Below are positions 34,640-44,431 of a stretch of DNA of 55,054 bases, piece after piece. The notes beneath the pieces are model-generated. The model was not told where the DNA came from and did no database searches. It was given only the letters and a program-made list of their open reading frames with translations. Numbering within the stretch: the first letter of the stretch is position 1; each line of letters begins with the position of its first letter. Both the position numbers and the translations under genes were made by a program. The stretch is from Acidobacteriota bacterium (GTDB lineage Bacteria > Acidobacteriota > Terriglobia > UBA7540), in the NCBI GenBank assembly GCA_003225365.1, contig QHZN01000086.1:1-55054 (forward strand), given 5' to 3'.

Positions 34640-35845
34640 GTGGCGGAATACGTTTGTAAACTCGGGACAGGAGCAGGCCGCGTGCTCCATGAAACGCGGC
34701 AGGCGCTCTCCGAGGAGGAGCTTCGCCGGCATCTGGCGGCCGAGGGGTATTACGTCTTTTCGATTGAGCCCCGCCGGGCGCTCAAGTTGCGGCTCTCGGG
34801 CGCGGGCCGCGAAAGGATTCCGCAGGACGAATTTCTAGTTTTTAACCAGCAGTTCCTGACGCTCTCGAAATCCGGGCTGCCGCTGCAAAAGTCCTTGGAG
34901 CTATTGGCCCGCCAGACGCGCAGCGAGGCGTTGCGAACCGCGGTCGAAAGCGTCACCGAGCGCGCCCGCACGGGCGCCCTGCTCTCCGAATCTTTCGAAG
35001 CGGTTGGGATGTTTCCCAAGGTCTATTGCGCCACGCTGCGGGCGGGCGAACGGAGCGGAAACCTGGACCGCGTCCTCGGGCAGTACATCGCCTATCAGAA
35101 GGTCTCGCGCAGCTTTCGGAAGAAGCTCCTTTCCGCCCTGGTCTACCCGACTTTTCTGATGGTGGCGCTGACATTCCTGATAGGGGTGGTGGTCTGGTGG
35201 ATCATTCCCAAATTCGCGCTTCTCTATTCCGACCTGAACGCGCAGTTGCCCCCTCTGACGCTGGCGGTGATCGGCTTTTCCCTGACCGTCAAGAGGTTCG
35301 CAGGGGTGATTTTGATCGGAATTCCGCTGACGATCGTGGGGTTGCGCGCGGCGTTGCGGGCCCCCCGCATGCGGCTGCTGCTGGAGCGTTTGAAGTACCG
35401 TTTGCCTCTGGCGGGAAAACTATTGCTGAAATTCTCCGTGGCGGAATTCGCCCGCACCCTGGCCACGCTACTTCAGGGAGGTATCCCGATCGTCTCGGCG
35501 CTCGAGACCACGCGTCTATCGGTTTCGAGCCCCCTGCTCTCGAAGGCCATTGCCCAGGTTCAGGAAGAGGTGACGGGCGGGCGTTCGATCGCCTCGGCGC
35601 TGCGCCTGACGGGCTTCTTCCCGGCCATCGCTCTGGACATGGTGGAAGTGGGGGAGGCGACCGGCGCTTTGCCAGGAATGCTTGAGTCGGTGGCTGAATT
35701 TTTTGAAGAAGACGTAAATATCGATTTGGCGACGCTCGTGGCGTTCGTGGATCCGGTGATGCTCGGGGCTATCGCCTCGGTGGTGGCTTTCGTTCTGATC
35801 GCCTTTTATCTGCCGCTGTTCTCGCTGGCCGCGCAGGTGCAGTAA
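34640..35845 (+). CDS. Inner-membrane platform protein GspF/PilC
   Basis: The 401-residue polytopic protein holds the assembly ATPase to the membrane. Two GspF domains are visible, about 65-190 (FNQQFLTLSKSGLPLQKSLELLARQ, LRAGERSGNLDRVL) and about 270-395 (FARTLATLLQGGIPIVSALETTR, VEVGEATGALPGML), with membrane segments near 170-195, 210-235 and 370-395. The start is GTG with GAGGAG about 12 nt upstream. Confidence 0.95.
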   Translation: MAEYVCKLGTGAGRVLHETRQALSEEELRRHLAAEGYYVFSIEPRRALKLRLSGAGRERIPQDEFLVFNQQFLTLSKSGLPLQKSLELLARQTRSEALRTAVESVTERARTGALLSESFEAVGMFPKVYCATLRAGERSGNLDRVLGQYIAYQKVSRSFRKKLLSALVYPTFLMVALTFLIGVVVWWIIPKFALLYSDLNAQLPPLTLAVIGFSLTVKRFAGVILIGIPLTIVGLRAALRAPRMRLLLERLKYRLPLAGKLLLKFSVAEFARTLATLLQGGIPIVSALETTRLSVSSPLLSKAIAQVQEEVTGGRSIASALRLTGFFPAIALDMVEVGEATGALPGMLESVAEFFEEDVNIDLATLVAFVDPVMLGAIASVVAFVLIAFYLPLFSLAAQVQ

Positions 35846-35933
35846 GGGTTCGCAGTCAACCCGCGGTCATGCGCCAAAATGACGAGCCGAATGGAAGAGG
35901 CTCGAAGCTCAAGGGTAAGGAGACAGCCCTCGC

Positions 35934-37538
<1,605 letters not shown>

Positions 37539-37559
37539 GCCCGCGGAACGGTACAGAAA

Positions 37560-38525
37560 ATGAGCTGGTCGAGCCTCAAGTCGTGGTTGAGTTCGAGCGC
37601 GGAGGAGAAGACCGCGGGTTTTGTGCTGCCCGCCTCGGTCATGGAAATCGCGCCGGGATTTGTGGCTGGGGCGCGTTTCGACCGAGCGAGCCTCCGCGCG
37701 CGCCGAGTGCGGCGCATGGCGGTCCGCGGATTTGCGCCTGCGGCTGTCCAGATTTCCTTCAACCGGCCGAACGTCGGTGGCAGTGAGGATGTCGCGAGGG
37801 CGGTTGAGGCTGTTCAAGCCATGGTCGGGAACAGCGGGGGAGGGGTGGGGCTGCTCGTACCCGACGGTGCCGTCCACACCATGATCCTCGGCTTTGAGAA
37901 ACTCCCCGACAACCGGGAGGAAGCGGACACTTTAGTCCGATGGCGGCTTCGCGACCGGGTGCCCCCGCCGCTTGAGGAAATCCGCGTTTCTTATCAGGAA
38001 ATGGGCCGCGGGCCGGAAGGTGTGGAGTTGCTGGTAGTGGCGGCGAGAAGCTCGGTGCTCGCCGACTACGTGGGGACCTTGGGCTCGAAGAGCAGCCCTC
38101 CGGCGCTGGTTCTTCCCTCGACGGTGGCCTTGCTGCCTCTAATCGCTTCCGACGGCGAGGGGAGCGACTTGCTGGTCCACATTGCGACCGGGTGGGTGAC
38201 CATGGTCGCTCTGGCAGAGGAGAGAGTCATTTTGTGGAGAAGCCGGCCCGCGCAGGATGATTTACTGACGGATTTGAGTTCGGAAGCAAGACGCGCCGCG
38301 GCCAGCGTCCGCGACCGACAAAACTTGGAAGTCCGCCGCCTCTGGATTTGCGAACGACCCTCCGCATCATCCCCCCTGGCCGAAGAGCTCGGGAAAGCGC
38401 TTTCGGTCGAGGCCAGAGCTTTGCGGCCGCCGGAGCGGGAGGCGGATCGGCTGTCGGAACCGGAAAAGGTGGTTTTTCAGCAATACGGGGCTCCCGTATC
38501 AGGGCTCCTTTCCAATCTCTCGTGA
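37560..38525 (+). CDS. PilM-like assembly protein
   Basis: The 321-residue actin-fold-like protein matches the PilM/GspL cytoplasmic domain: it begins with ASVMEIAPGFVAGARF, has a central LPDNREEADTLVRWRLRDRVPPPLEEIRVSYQEM and ends with a domain-closing segment (VVFQQYGAPVSGLL). ATP-binding glycines are weakly conserved. It would link the ATPase to the PilN/PilO membrane pair. It starts 21 nt after the ATPase stop. Confidence 0.82.
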   Translation: MSWSSLKSWLSSSAEEKTAGFVLPASVMEIAPGFVAGARFDRASLRARRVRRMAVRGFAPAAVQISFNRPNVGGSEDVARAVEAVQAMVGNSGGGVGLLVPDGAVHTMILGFEKLPDNREEADTLVRWRLRDRVPPPLEEIRVSYQEMGRGPEGVELLVVAARSSVLADYVGTLGSKSSPPALVLPSTVALLPLIASDGEGSDLLVHIATGWVTMVALAEERVILWRSRPAQDDLLTDLSSEARRAAASVRDRQNLEVRRLWICERPSASSPLAEELGKALSVEARALRPPEREADRLSEPEKVVFQQYGAPVSGLLSNLS

Positions 38526-38532
38526 GTGGCTG

Positions 38533-39114
38533 ATGGAAGTCAAACTCAATCTCGCTATCCGCGCCAGCCTTCGGGAGCGTTACGGCCTTTACTGGACGGT
38601 GCCGCTGTTGATCCTTTCACTCGGTGGATTGTCATGGGTGGTTTCCCACGGCGTATCCGCTTCCAGAAGGTACCGGCAGCTCAGCCAGGTCGTGGTTTTC
38701 AAACAGGAGGCCAATTTGGCCCGCCTCGAAAATCAGGAAAACGAGCTTCGCAAACAATTGGAGAAGCCCGGATTTCGCGAGACCGCGCTGAAGGTGAAGT
38801 TGGTCAACACGCTGATCGAGAGGAAGGCCGTGTCGTTCCCCGTGGTGACGGAGCAGGTGACGCGCTTGCTTCCTGCCGACGTCCGGCTGACGGGCTTGGC
38901 GCTCTCCTTCGGGGAAATGGGCCCGGCGGTGCGCATCGCGGTGGAGGGGAAGGGCCAGTTGGCTGCCGAAGGAGTTCTCAAGGCACTGCAAGACTCTACG
39001 GATTTCGCGGACGCGGAAATCCTAAGCGAAGAGTTGGGAATGAAGCAGAACGGGGAAGCCGGCGTAGGGATGGTGCTGTTCGCCCGCTACGTGGGCAGGA
39101 CGGGCCGAACGTAA
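38533..39114 (+). CDS. PilN-like inner-membrane protein
   Basis: The 193-residue bitopic protein has a short cytoplasmic start (MEVKLNLAIRASLRERYG, where PilN meets PilM), one membrane segment (about 22-42), a coiled coil (about 50-95) and a ferredoxin-like periplasmic domain (about 105-185). The size and order match PilN. The gene follows PilM by 7 nt. Confidence 0.8.
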   Translation: MEVKLNLAIRASLRERYGLYWTVPLLILSLGGLSWVVSHGVSASRRYRQLSQVVVFKQEANLARLENQENELRKQLEKPGFRETALKVKLVNTLIERKAVSFPVVTEQVTRLLPADVRLTGLALSFGEMGPAVRIAVEGKGQLAAEGVLKALQDSTDFADAEILSEELGMKQNGEAGVGMVLFARYVGRTGRT

Positions 39115-39126
39115 GGATTCGGACTT

Positions 39127-39675
39127 ATGACGCGGGAACGTTTCCAGAAAATCGCGCGGTGGTTTGAGTGGGGTGCGCTCGCCATGGTCGCCGCGGACCT
39201 GATCCTTTACGCCGCATGGGTGGTTCCGGTGGACCGTCTGGCGGCGGGCGAGGAGCGGCGCCACGCGGAACTCAGCGAGCGCCTGCTCGTGGAAACGGAA
39301 GTGATCGGGAGACTCGAAGAGTTCAAGAACGCGGCGCCGCAGACCGCCCAGGAGCTCGACACGTTCGTAAATAAGCATATTCCGCCCCGTCGTGAGGCCT
39401 ACTACCGCGCGGCGCGCCTGATGCGCGAGCTTGCCGATCATTCAGGGCTGCAATTGAGCGGGATTTCTTATAAACTGGACCCATGGCGCGACGAGCCCCT
39501 GCGCCGCCTCGCAGTAGAAGTCCGCGTGGAAGGCCCGTTCAACGCCTTGCTGAATTTCGCACACGAGTTGGAAACGACGAAGGATTTTGTGATGGTCGAA
39601 AATTGTAATGTGCAGGGCCACCAAGGCGAGAGCTTGGCGATGCGTCTGACGGCGGGGATGTACTTGGAACCATGA
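39127..39675 (+). CDS. PilO-like inner-membrane protein
   Basis: The 182-residue protein has one membrane segment (about 15-35), a coiled coil (about 38-75) and a periplasmic domain with SGLQLSGISYKLD and VRVEGPFNALLNFAHELE. This is the PilO/GspM pattern and the partner of PilN. Its TGA overlaps the next ATG (ATGA), so the two are coupled. Confidence 0.82.
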   Translation: MTRERFQKIARWFEWGALAMVAADLILYAAWVVPVDRLAAGEERRHAELSERLLVETEVIGRLEEFKNAAPQTAQELDTFVNKHIPPRREAYYRAARLMRELADHSGLQLSGISYKLDPWRDEPLRRLAVEVRVEGPFNALLNFAHELETTKDFVMVENCNVQGHQGESLAMRLTAGMYLEP

Positions 39676-40247
39676 AAGCGCACACCCAGCTCCGGAAACC
39701 GAAAGCCCGGCTCGACCGATGGGTCAGCGCTGCGCTGGGCTTGGTATGCCTCCTCCTTGTCGCCTACTTGATCCGCTATTCGGGAGTGTGGGCTCAAGCG
39801 TCGCCGTCACGCTCGAAGCCGAGCAGGGCATCGAGCGCCTCCCCTCGAGGGCGGGATCGGAGGGATGAATTGGCACAGTTCGACCCCGTGGTCAAGCTCC
39901 AGCTTTTGAACGAGCTTCAATCTCGCCCGGCACCGCATTTCAGCCGCGATCCGTTTGAGTACCTCGCGCCCAAACTGCCGCCAACCCCCGCGCCGGTAGT
40001 CACCGCGGCCAGCCCGCCTCCCACGCCCACGCCGCCGCCTCCTCCGCCCATCAAGGCTCTCGGTTTTATGGAAAAAGCCGGAGGAGTTCGCGAAGCGACG
40101 GTGACGGATGAGGCGGAGAACCTCTATGTCGTCCATGAGAACGAGACCTTCGCGAGCCGCTACAAGGTCCTGAAAATCTCGCCCACGGTGATCGAAATTG
40201 AGGATACGACAACTCATCAAACCATTCAGATTCCGGTCCCGGAGTAA
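39672..40247 (+). CDS. PilP-like pilus/secretion protein with proline-rich linker
   Basis: The 191-residue protein has one N-terminal membrane segment (about 17-36), a Ser/Arg-rich stretch, a segment with HFSRDPFEYL, a PPPTPTPPPPPP linker (about 115-128) and a C-terminal domain (KALGFMEKAGGVREATVTDEAENLYVVHENETF) that resembles the small beta-rich domain of PilP/GspC-type proteins, which contact the secretin. Gene order supports this. The next gene starts 50 nt before its stop in another frame. Confidence 0.72.
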   Translation: MKAHTQLRKPKARLDRWVSAALGLVCLLLVAYLIRYSGVWAQASPSRSKPSRASSASPRGRDRRDELAQFDPVVKLQLLNELQSRPAPHFSRDPFEYLAPKLPPTPAPVVTAASPPPTPTPPPPPPIKALGFMEKAGGVREATVTDEAENLYVVHENETFASRYKVLKISPTVIEIEDTTTHQTIQIPVPE

Positions 40248-41058
40248 GAGCGCCGCGCCGACCACTCTCTCTCCGGACGAGGGCGGATATGCCCTGCTGG
40301 TGCTGATGATCGCGGTGACGGTGCTCTTGATTTCGCTCACTGCCGTCCTCCCCAGTGTCTACACCGAGGGGCAGCGCGAGCGGGAAGAGGAGCTGATCTT
40401 TCGTGGCAACGAGTACGCCCGCGCCGTCGCCCTTTATCACGCCCGGTTCAACCGCTATCCGATGAAAGTAGATGATCTGGTTAAAGCGACGAACGGCATC
40501 CGCTTCCTCCGCCACGCCTACCGAGACCCCATGACGCACGGCGGGGAGTGGCGGTACATCCACGCGAACCCCCTCGGCGTGGTCGTAGATTCGCGGATTC
40601 TTAAAAATTTGGCCAACATGCCTCCTGGGGGCGCCATGGGTGCTCCTGGCGGGGGGACAGGCTCCGGCTTCGGCCCCGGAGCGTCTGGCGGTTTTGGTGG
40701 CGGAATTGGAGTTGAGCAGGGGGCCGGTCAGCCCGAAACAAACCCCCCGGAAGGGGAACCGGTGGAGGGCGGAGGAAATCCGCAGGGGACTACACCCGCC
40801 TCGACACCTTCACCTGTAACAGGGTCGGCTTTCTCGAACGACACAACCGGCATGTTCATCGTCGGCGTCGCCAGCACAAGCCACAAAAAATCCTTCCGCA
40901 TTTGGAACAAGCAGAAGTATTACGATGACTGGGAGTTTCTGGGCATCCCTTCAATGCTTTCCGGGATGTCTGGCACAGTGGGCCCCATGCCCGCGGGGCC
41001 GAGCGGGACGCAACCCGCTCAGGGAACCACACCAGTGACCCCCACCCCGAATCCTTAG
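40198..41058 (+). CDS. Atypical pseudopilin-like protein, Gly/Pro-rich
   Basis: The 286-residue protein has a 29-residue basic leader, then GGYALLVLMIAVTVLLISLTAVLPS, a prepilin-like segment with Gly-Tyr at the cleavage site but Val instead of Glu at position 5. A short GspG/GspH-like globular part follows (HARFNRYPMKVDDLVKATNGIRFLRHAYRDPMT), then a low-complexity Gly/Pro/Thr stretch (about 140-215) and a final segment with FRIWNKQKYYDDWEF. The start is TTG inside the upstream gene; no other start lies ahead of the hydrophobic segment. Missing Glu5 is typical of GspK-like tip pilins. Confidence 0.75.
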   Translation: MRIRQLIKPFRFRSRSKSAAPTTLSPDEGGYALLVLMIAVTVLLISLTAVLPSVYTEGQREREEELIFRGNEYARAVALYHARFNRYPMKVDDLVKATNGIRFLRHAYRDPMTHGGEWRYIHANPLGVVVDSRILKNLANMPPGGAMGAPGGGTGSGFGPGASGGFGGGIGVEQGAGQPETNPPEGEPVEGGGNPQGTTPASTPSPVTGSAFSNDTTGMFIVGVASTSHKKSFRIWNKQKYYDDWEFLGIPSMLSGMSGTVGPMPAGPSGTQPAQGTTPVTPTPNP

Positions 41059-41104
41059 GCCGGCATCTCCCGGCTGGCCCGCGAAAGTGAAATTCGAATT
41101 GTCC

Positions 41105-41158
41105 AAGGGCTTCGCCGATTTCTGTCCCGATGAACCCCATCGGGACATCGGAGCCCTT
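41105..41158. other. Stacked hairpin after the secretion operon
   Basis: GTCCCGATG (41124-41132) pairs perfectly with CATCGGGAC (41138-41146), enclosed by AAGGGCT (41105-41111) with AGCCCTT (41152-41158). No T run follows, so it is not a classic terminator; it could stop RNA decay or be a repeat, since its core is like that at 4901-4919. Confidence 0.6.
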
Positions 41159-41169
41159 AAACCGGCCGA

Positions 41170-41346
41170 GCCCGTGAAGAGAAGGATCGGGATGGCCGCG
41201 GCATGGGAAGTCGAGTGTTCAGGAGCCCCCGGCGACTTCCAGGACTTGTCCTGAAACGTAATCGGAAAGTGGGGACGCGAAGAACAAAATTACGCCTGCG
41301 GCCTCGCGTGGCGTGCCCGGGCGGCCCATGGGGATGACCTTCAGGG
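41170..41346. repeat. Direct repeat, left copy (fabG end plus transposase sequence)
   Basis: This segment is over 90% identical by eye to 43442-43617 in the same orientation. It includes the last ~40 codons of a fabG gene and about 50 bp that in the right copy belong to a transposase remnant. Confidence 0.85.
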
Positions 41347-41355
41347 GGACTGGGA
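41219..41355 (-). pseudogene. 3' fragment of a fabG-like gene
   Basis: Reading leftward, the fragment encodes LKVIPMGRPGTPREAAGVIL and onward to the VAGGS stop, the same C-terminus as the intact fabG at 43491-44354. The frame is open and nearly all differences are at third codon positions. The 5' part of the gene is missing, replaced by the end of the TAXI-protein gene. Confidence 0.8.
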
Positions 41356-41368
41356 ACTTCGGCCGTAT

Positions 41369-43132
41369 CTATGGGTCCGGAACTGAAGCATGCTTGCGTC
41401 CGGGGCGCTTCAATGCGCGTGCGATCGAGAAAAGCCAGCCGGCTGCACTCTGCGCTCCCGCCCGGTTGATAGCACCCGCCAGCCAGCGGGACAGTTTTCT
41501 CACTCCTTCTTTGATAATGTCCGAGGTAAGCCATCCGAAAACGAGTGGAATGACAAAAAGAGCCCACGCGATCAGGTTCTCTCCTTGCCGCGTCATAGGC
41601 TTGCGATCTCGAAACGATCCGACTACATAAAACAGCATAGTCCGCATAGACGTCGCTGTCGTTTCGAAATTGGGATTGAACCTTCCCTCTGCTTGCGTTA
41701 ATTTGAATGCAAATCCGCACCACAAAAGCAAGAGAATGACGAATAAGAGGATTGTGTACGAGACTGCAGAGGGGTTCGCCGTGAGCCACCGAGGCGGGCG
41801 GTAAATCAACAAGAAGAGAAGAAAAAATGCCAGAGACCCTATCGCCGTCAACCAAACAAACCTAAGGTCCGGCCCTTTCAAATGGCTCTGGGCGCCCGCG
41901 TGGACAAAGCCTGCTAGATGCTCGTGTTCTGCCACTTTTCTCTCCAACAAATCGAGCTCCACTCCAGTGCCCTGTTCGATAATCGACTTGTTGTTTTTGA
42001 TCATGTTAATTAGATAACGAATTTCTTCTGCTTTAAGAGATTCAGCGGCGGTGAGGACAGTGGGGACTCCGACTGTTGGCAAACCCTGTTTGAGCCGCTT
42101 GCCACCGTATGCGTCAAGGGGAATTGCAGTTTCCACGTACAGGTTGTCCATGGCCAAGCGATCAATGACTTCGGGTGGCAAGGCGGCGATGTGGGCCTCG
42201 CCGTCCAGCAAACAATAAATCGGATCTCGATCCTTGTCCGCTATTCCCGGGGGATTACTCTTCGCGTCTTTGTCAGGCTTCAGAGAACCCTGAGGGGGCT
42301 GATCAATTGTTTGGACGGCTCTTGTCCAGAAGAACGCATTGAGATAGGGACGGTTACCCTTAATGGGAGCCAGAAGTCTGTCCGAAGCTACCGTCCAGGG
42401 GTTGGTTTGATTCATTGAGTTTTGACCGTTTGGACCATTGCAGTCCGAGAAACGCTGATCGATATCGCTCTCGACGAGACCCGAGGCTTGCAAGAGCCTC
42501 CTTGCGGTTTCTCTCGAACCACTTCTGCACGGCCCCAACCAGACGTGCTCTGCATCCCGTTTCAGATCTGCTAGCGAGTTCACGTAGAAATGAGGTCGAA
42601 GGATCACGTGAACCATTTCATTGTACAGATAGGTAACCAGTACAGGCTTTTCCGCTGACCGCTCCGGCTCGGGGTGCGGATTACATGCTTCAGCGTCATC
42701 TTTGAACCCGCTCGAAATCTCGGCAGATTGGTGGTGAACCACTACTGCATCCAGCGCGTCGATCTGTGCCAACGCCAGGCTCACTCTCCCTTCTTGGAGC
42801 AGCCGGATATTGTCGTAAGAACCTCTGGTGGCACACACCTGTATGTTAAGACCCTGGGTCTGGCCGACCGCGGCAATCTGCTTTCCGAGACGATAATACG
42901 TGCCATCCGGACTGCCGGTGGCCAGCCAGACAGGCGTGCTATCTTTGGGCGCCGCGGGACGCTTGTGGAACACCGACGCCAATGTTGAGAAAATGTTTTG
43001 GTTTCTTGCCAGCAGGAGGACGGAGGATACGAAGAGGAGCAAGAGGATGCCCATCACAATCATGGTGGCTGGCCGAGACATCTTCTTCATAAGTCGCCGC
43101 CGGTACTCCGAAGCTGAGCCATGAAGCAGCAC
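41369..43132 (-). CDS. TAXI-family solute-binding protein with extra C-terminal membrane segments
   Basis: The protein has about 587 residues. An N-terminal membrane anchor (about 23-42) is followed by a TAXI-type binding fold: WLATGSPDGTYYRLGKQIA is the family's start motif, then VCATRGSYDNIRLLQEGRVSLALAQIDAL, VHVILRPHFYVNSLADL and VWLGPCRSGSRETARRLLQ. The end of the fold has VPTVLTAAESLKAEEIRYLINMIKNN. Two membrane segments near 430-480 and a third near 525-545 follow, unlike simple periplasmic TAXI proteins. No TRAP permease lies nearby. AT content is visibly higher than in neighbours, and the gene sits between direct repeats, so transfer is likely. GTG 43132 or ATG 43090 may be the start. 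Confidence 0.8.
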   Translation of the reverse strand: MLLHGSASEYRRRLMKKMSRPATMIVMGILLLLFVSSVLLLARNQNIFSTLASVFHKRPAAPKDSTPVWLATGSPDGTYYRLGKQIAAVGQTQGLNIQVCATRGSYDNIRLLQEGRVSLALAQIDALDAVVVHHQSAEISSGFKDDAEACNPHPEPERSAEKPVLVTYLYNEMVHVILRPHFYVNSLADLKRDAEHVWLGPCRSGSRETARRLLQASGLVESDIDQRFSDCNGPNGQNSMNQTNPWTVASDRLLAPIKGNRPYLNAFFWTRAVQTIDQPPQGSLKPDKDAKSNPPGIADKDRDPIYCLLDGEAHIAALPPEVIDRLAMDNLYVETAIPLDAYGGKRLKQGLPTVGVPTVLTAAESLKAEEIRYLINMIKNNKSIIEQGTGVELDLLERKVAEHEHLAGFVHAGAQSHLKGPDLRFVWLTAIGSLAFFLLFLLIYRPPRWLTANPSAVSYTILLFVILLLLWCGFAFKLTQAEGRFNPNFETTATSMRTMLFYVVGSFRDRKPMTRQGENLIAWALFVIPLVFGWLTSDIIKEGVRKLSRWLAGAINRAGAQSAAGWLFSIARALKRPGRKHASVPDP

Positions 43133-43178
43133 TTTGTCGAGAACCTTGGCCCGGGATTTGAGGTGTAAGATAGGCTTA

Positions 43179-43206
43179 ATTCTACCCTTTATGTACCTAA
43201 AGTCAA
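43179..43206 (-). promoter_or_regulatory. Promoter of the TAXI-type gene
   Basis: On the reverse strand TTGACT (43206-43201) and TAGAAT (43184-43179) are 16 bp apart, putting the transcript start about 40 nt before the GTG start. The unit therefore carries its own promoter between the repeats. Confidence 0.6.
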
Positions 43207-43282
43207 GGCGTTATTCCCGGGGCAGTATCCAGCATTTCCGTTCAAAGTGAAGCCGAAGGCGCTCCGAGTCATATTCAGCCTC

Positions 43283-43480
43283 TCAAGAGGGGGCCTGCTG
43301 GCAGGCCAGCATGAAGCAGCCCAGGACCTACTCGCTGTGGGCCGCTTCGACGCAGCCGGGGAAACGACTCAGGTGCTTGCGCAGATGGCGGAAGAAGCCT
43401 TCCGCCAGGTTGGTGGTGCGCAGACGATGCCGAACGGTCTGGCCCGTGAAAAGATGGATCGGGATGGCCGCGGCATGGGA
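43283..43480 (-). pseudogene. Transposase C-terminal remnant (Mutator/IS256-like)
   Basis: The reverse strand encodes AAAIPIHLFTGQTVRHR, then LRTTNLAEGFFRHLRKHLSR, PGCVEAAHSE, a stop at 43330-43328, and LGCFMLACQQAP beyond it. The RTTN..E..FR..R pattern is that of the C-terminal part of Mutator-type transposases. It is broken by an in-frame stop and lacks the catalytic N-terminal part. It lies immediately downstream of fabG. Confidence 0.65.
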
Positions 43481-43617
43481 AGTCGAGCGTTCAGGAGCCC
43501 CCGGCGACTTCCAGGACTTGTCCTGAAACGTAATCGGAAAGAGGAGACGCGAAGAACAGAATTACTCCCGCGGCCTCGCGTGGCGTGCCCGGGCGGCCCA
43601 TGGGGATGAGCTTCAGC
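43442..43617. repeat. Direct repeat, right copy
   Basis: This is the partner of 41170-41346. It covers the end of the intact fabG and part of the transposase remnant. The two copies bracket about 2.1 kb with the TAXI gene. Confidence 0.85.
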
Positions 43618-44354
43618 GTGGCCGCCCGAATTTCGGAAGGAATTCCGAGCTCGATCGTAACCGGCGCGGCATTGGCCGGTGAGTCCGCGGGCCGAAGGGG
43701 GTGATGCTCGAATTTCGCTCCGCCTTCCTTCGCCTGCGTCAGCCGCGTGTCAATCAGCCCGAATGCCGCGCAATTGACCTGAATATTGAACGGCCCCCAC
43801 TCGCGGGCGAGAGTGCGCGTGAGCCCGATCACGCCGGCCTTGGCCGCCGCGTAGTTGCCCTGACCGAAATTGCCGCGGGTGGCGGAGGTGGAGCTGATGT
43901 TCACGATCTTGCGCGGGCGGGCCATGCTGGTCTGGGCCAACTCGGCCTTGGCCGCGCCGCGCATGGCGGAGGCAAGCGCCCGGATCAGGCGGAAGGGCGC
44001 CGTCAGGTGGACTTCCACCATCGCCTGCCACTGCTCGTCCGTCATCTTGTGAAGCGTTTTGTCCCACGTATACCCGGCGTTGTTCACCAGGACGTCGAGC
44101 GCGCCGAAGGTCGCCTCGACGCGCTTGGCCAGTCGGCTCGGGAAATCGGCATCCGTCACGCTGCCTTCGAGCCACTGGACCTCGCCGCCGCTTTTCCGGA
44201 TTTGAGCGGCGGAGTCTTCCAGCGGCTCCCGGTCGCGGTCGGTGAGGAACAACCGCGCGCCTTCGGCCGCGAATAATTCCGCTGCTGCGCGGCCAATCCC
44301 GCGCCCCCCGCCCGTGATGACGGCCGTTTTCCCTTTCAGCCAGCCGCTCGGCAT
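43491..44354 (-). CDS. fabG: 3-oxoacyl-ACP reductase-like SDR (FabG family)
   Basis: This 287-residue NAD(P)-dependent short-chain dehydrogenase has the classical motifs: AVITGGGRGIGRAAAELF (TGxxxGIG), LVNNAGYTWD (NNAG), VNISSTSATRGNFGQGNYAAAKAG with catalytic Ser, Tyr and Lys, and the PMGRPGTPREAAGVILFFAS end. It probably acts on acyl carriers or related ketones; the family alone does not fix the substrate. A 30-residue insert near 235-260 (KFEHHPLRPADSPANAAPVT) is longer than in E. coli FabG. GAGG lies a few bases before the ATG at 44354; the longer frame upstream has no homology. Confidence 0.88.
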   Translation of the reverse strand: MPSGWLKGKTAVITGGGRGIGRAAAELFAAEGARLFLTDRDREPLEDSAAQIRKSGGEVQWLEGSVTDADFPSRLAKRVEATFGALDVLVNNAGYTWDKTLHKMTDEQWQAMVEVHLTAPFRLIRALASAMRGAAKAELAQTSMARPRKIVNISSTSATRGNFGQGNYAAAKAGVIGLTRTLAREWGPFNIQVNCAAFGLIDTRLTQAKEGGAKFEHHPLRPADSPANAAPVTIELGIPSEIRAATLKLIPMGRPGTPREAAGVILFFASPLSDYVSGQVLEVAGGS

Positions 44355-44431
44355 GAGGCCTCGAAGCTTCCGGGGCCATCGTAAGGAATGAATGATGAAA
44401 AGACAAGCAACGAGGGTGGCAGGAAATGCGC

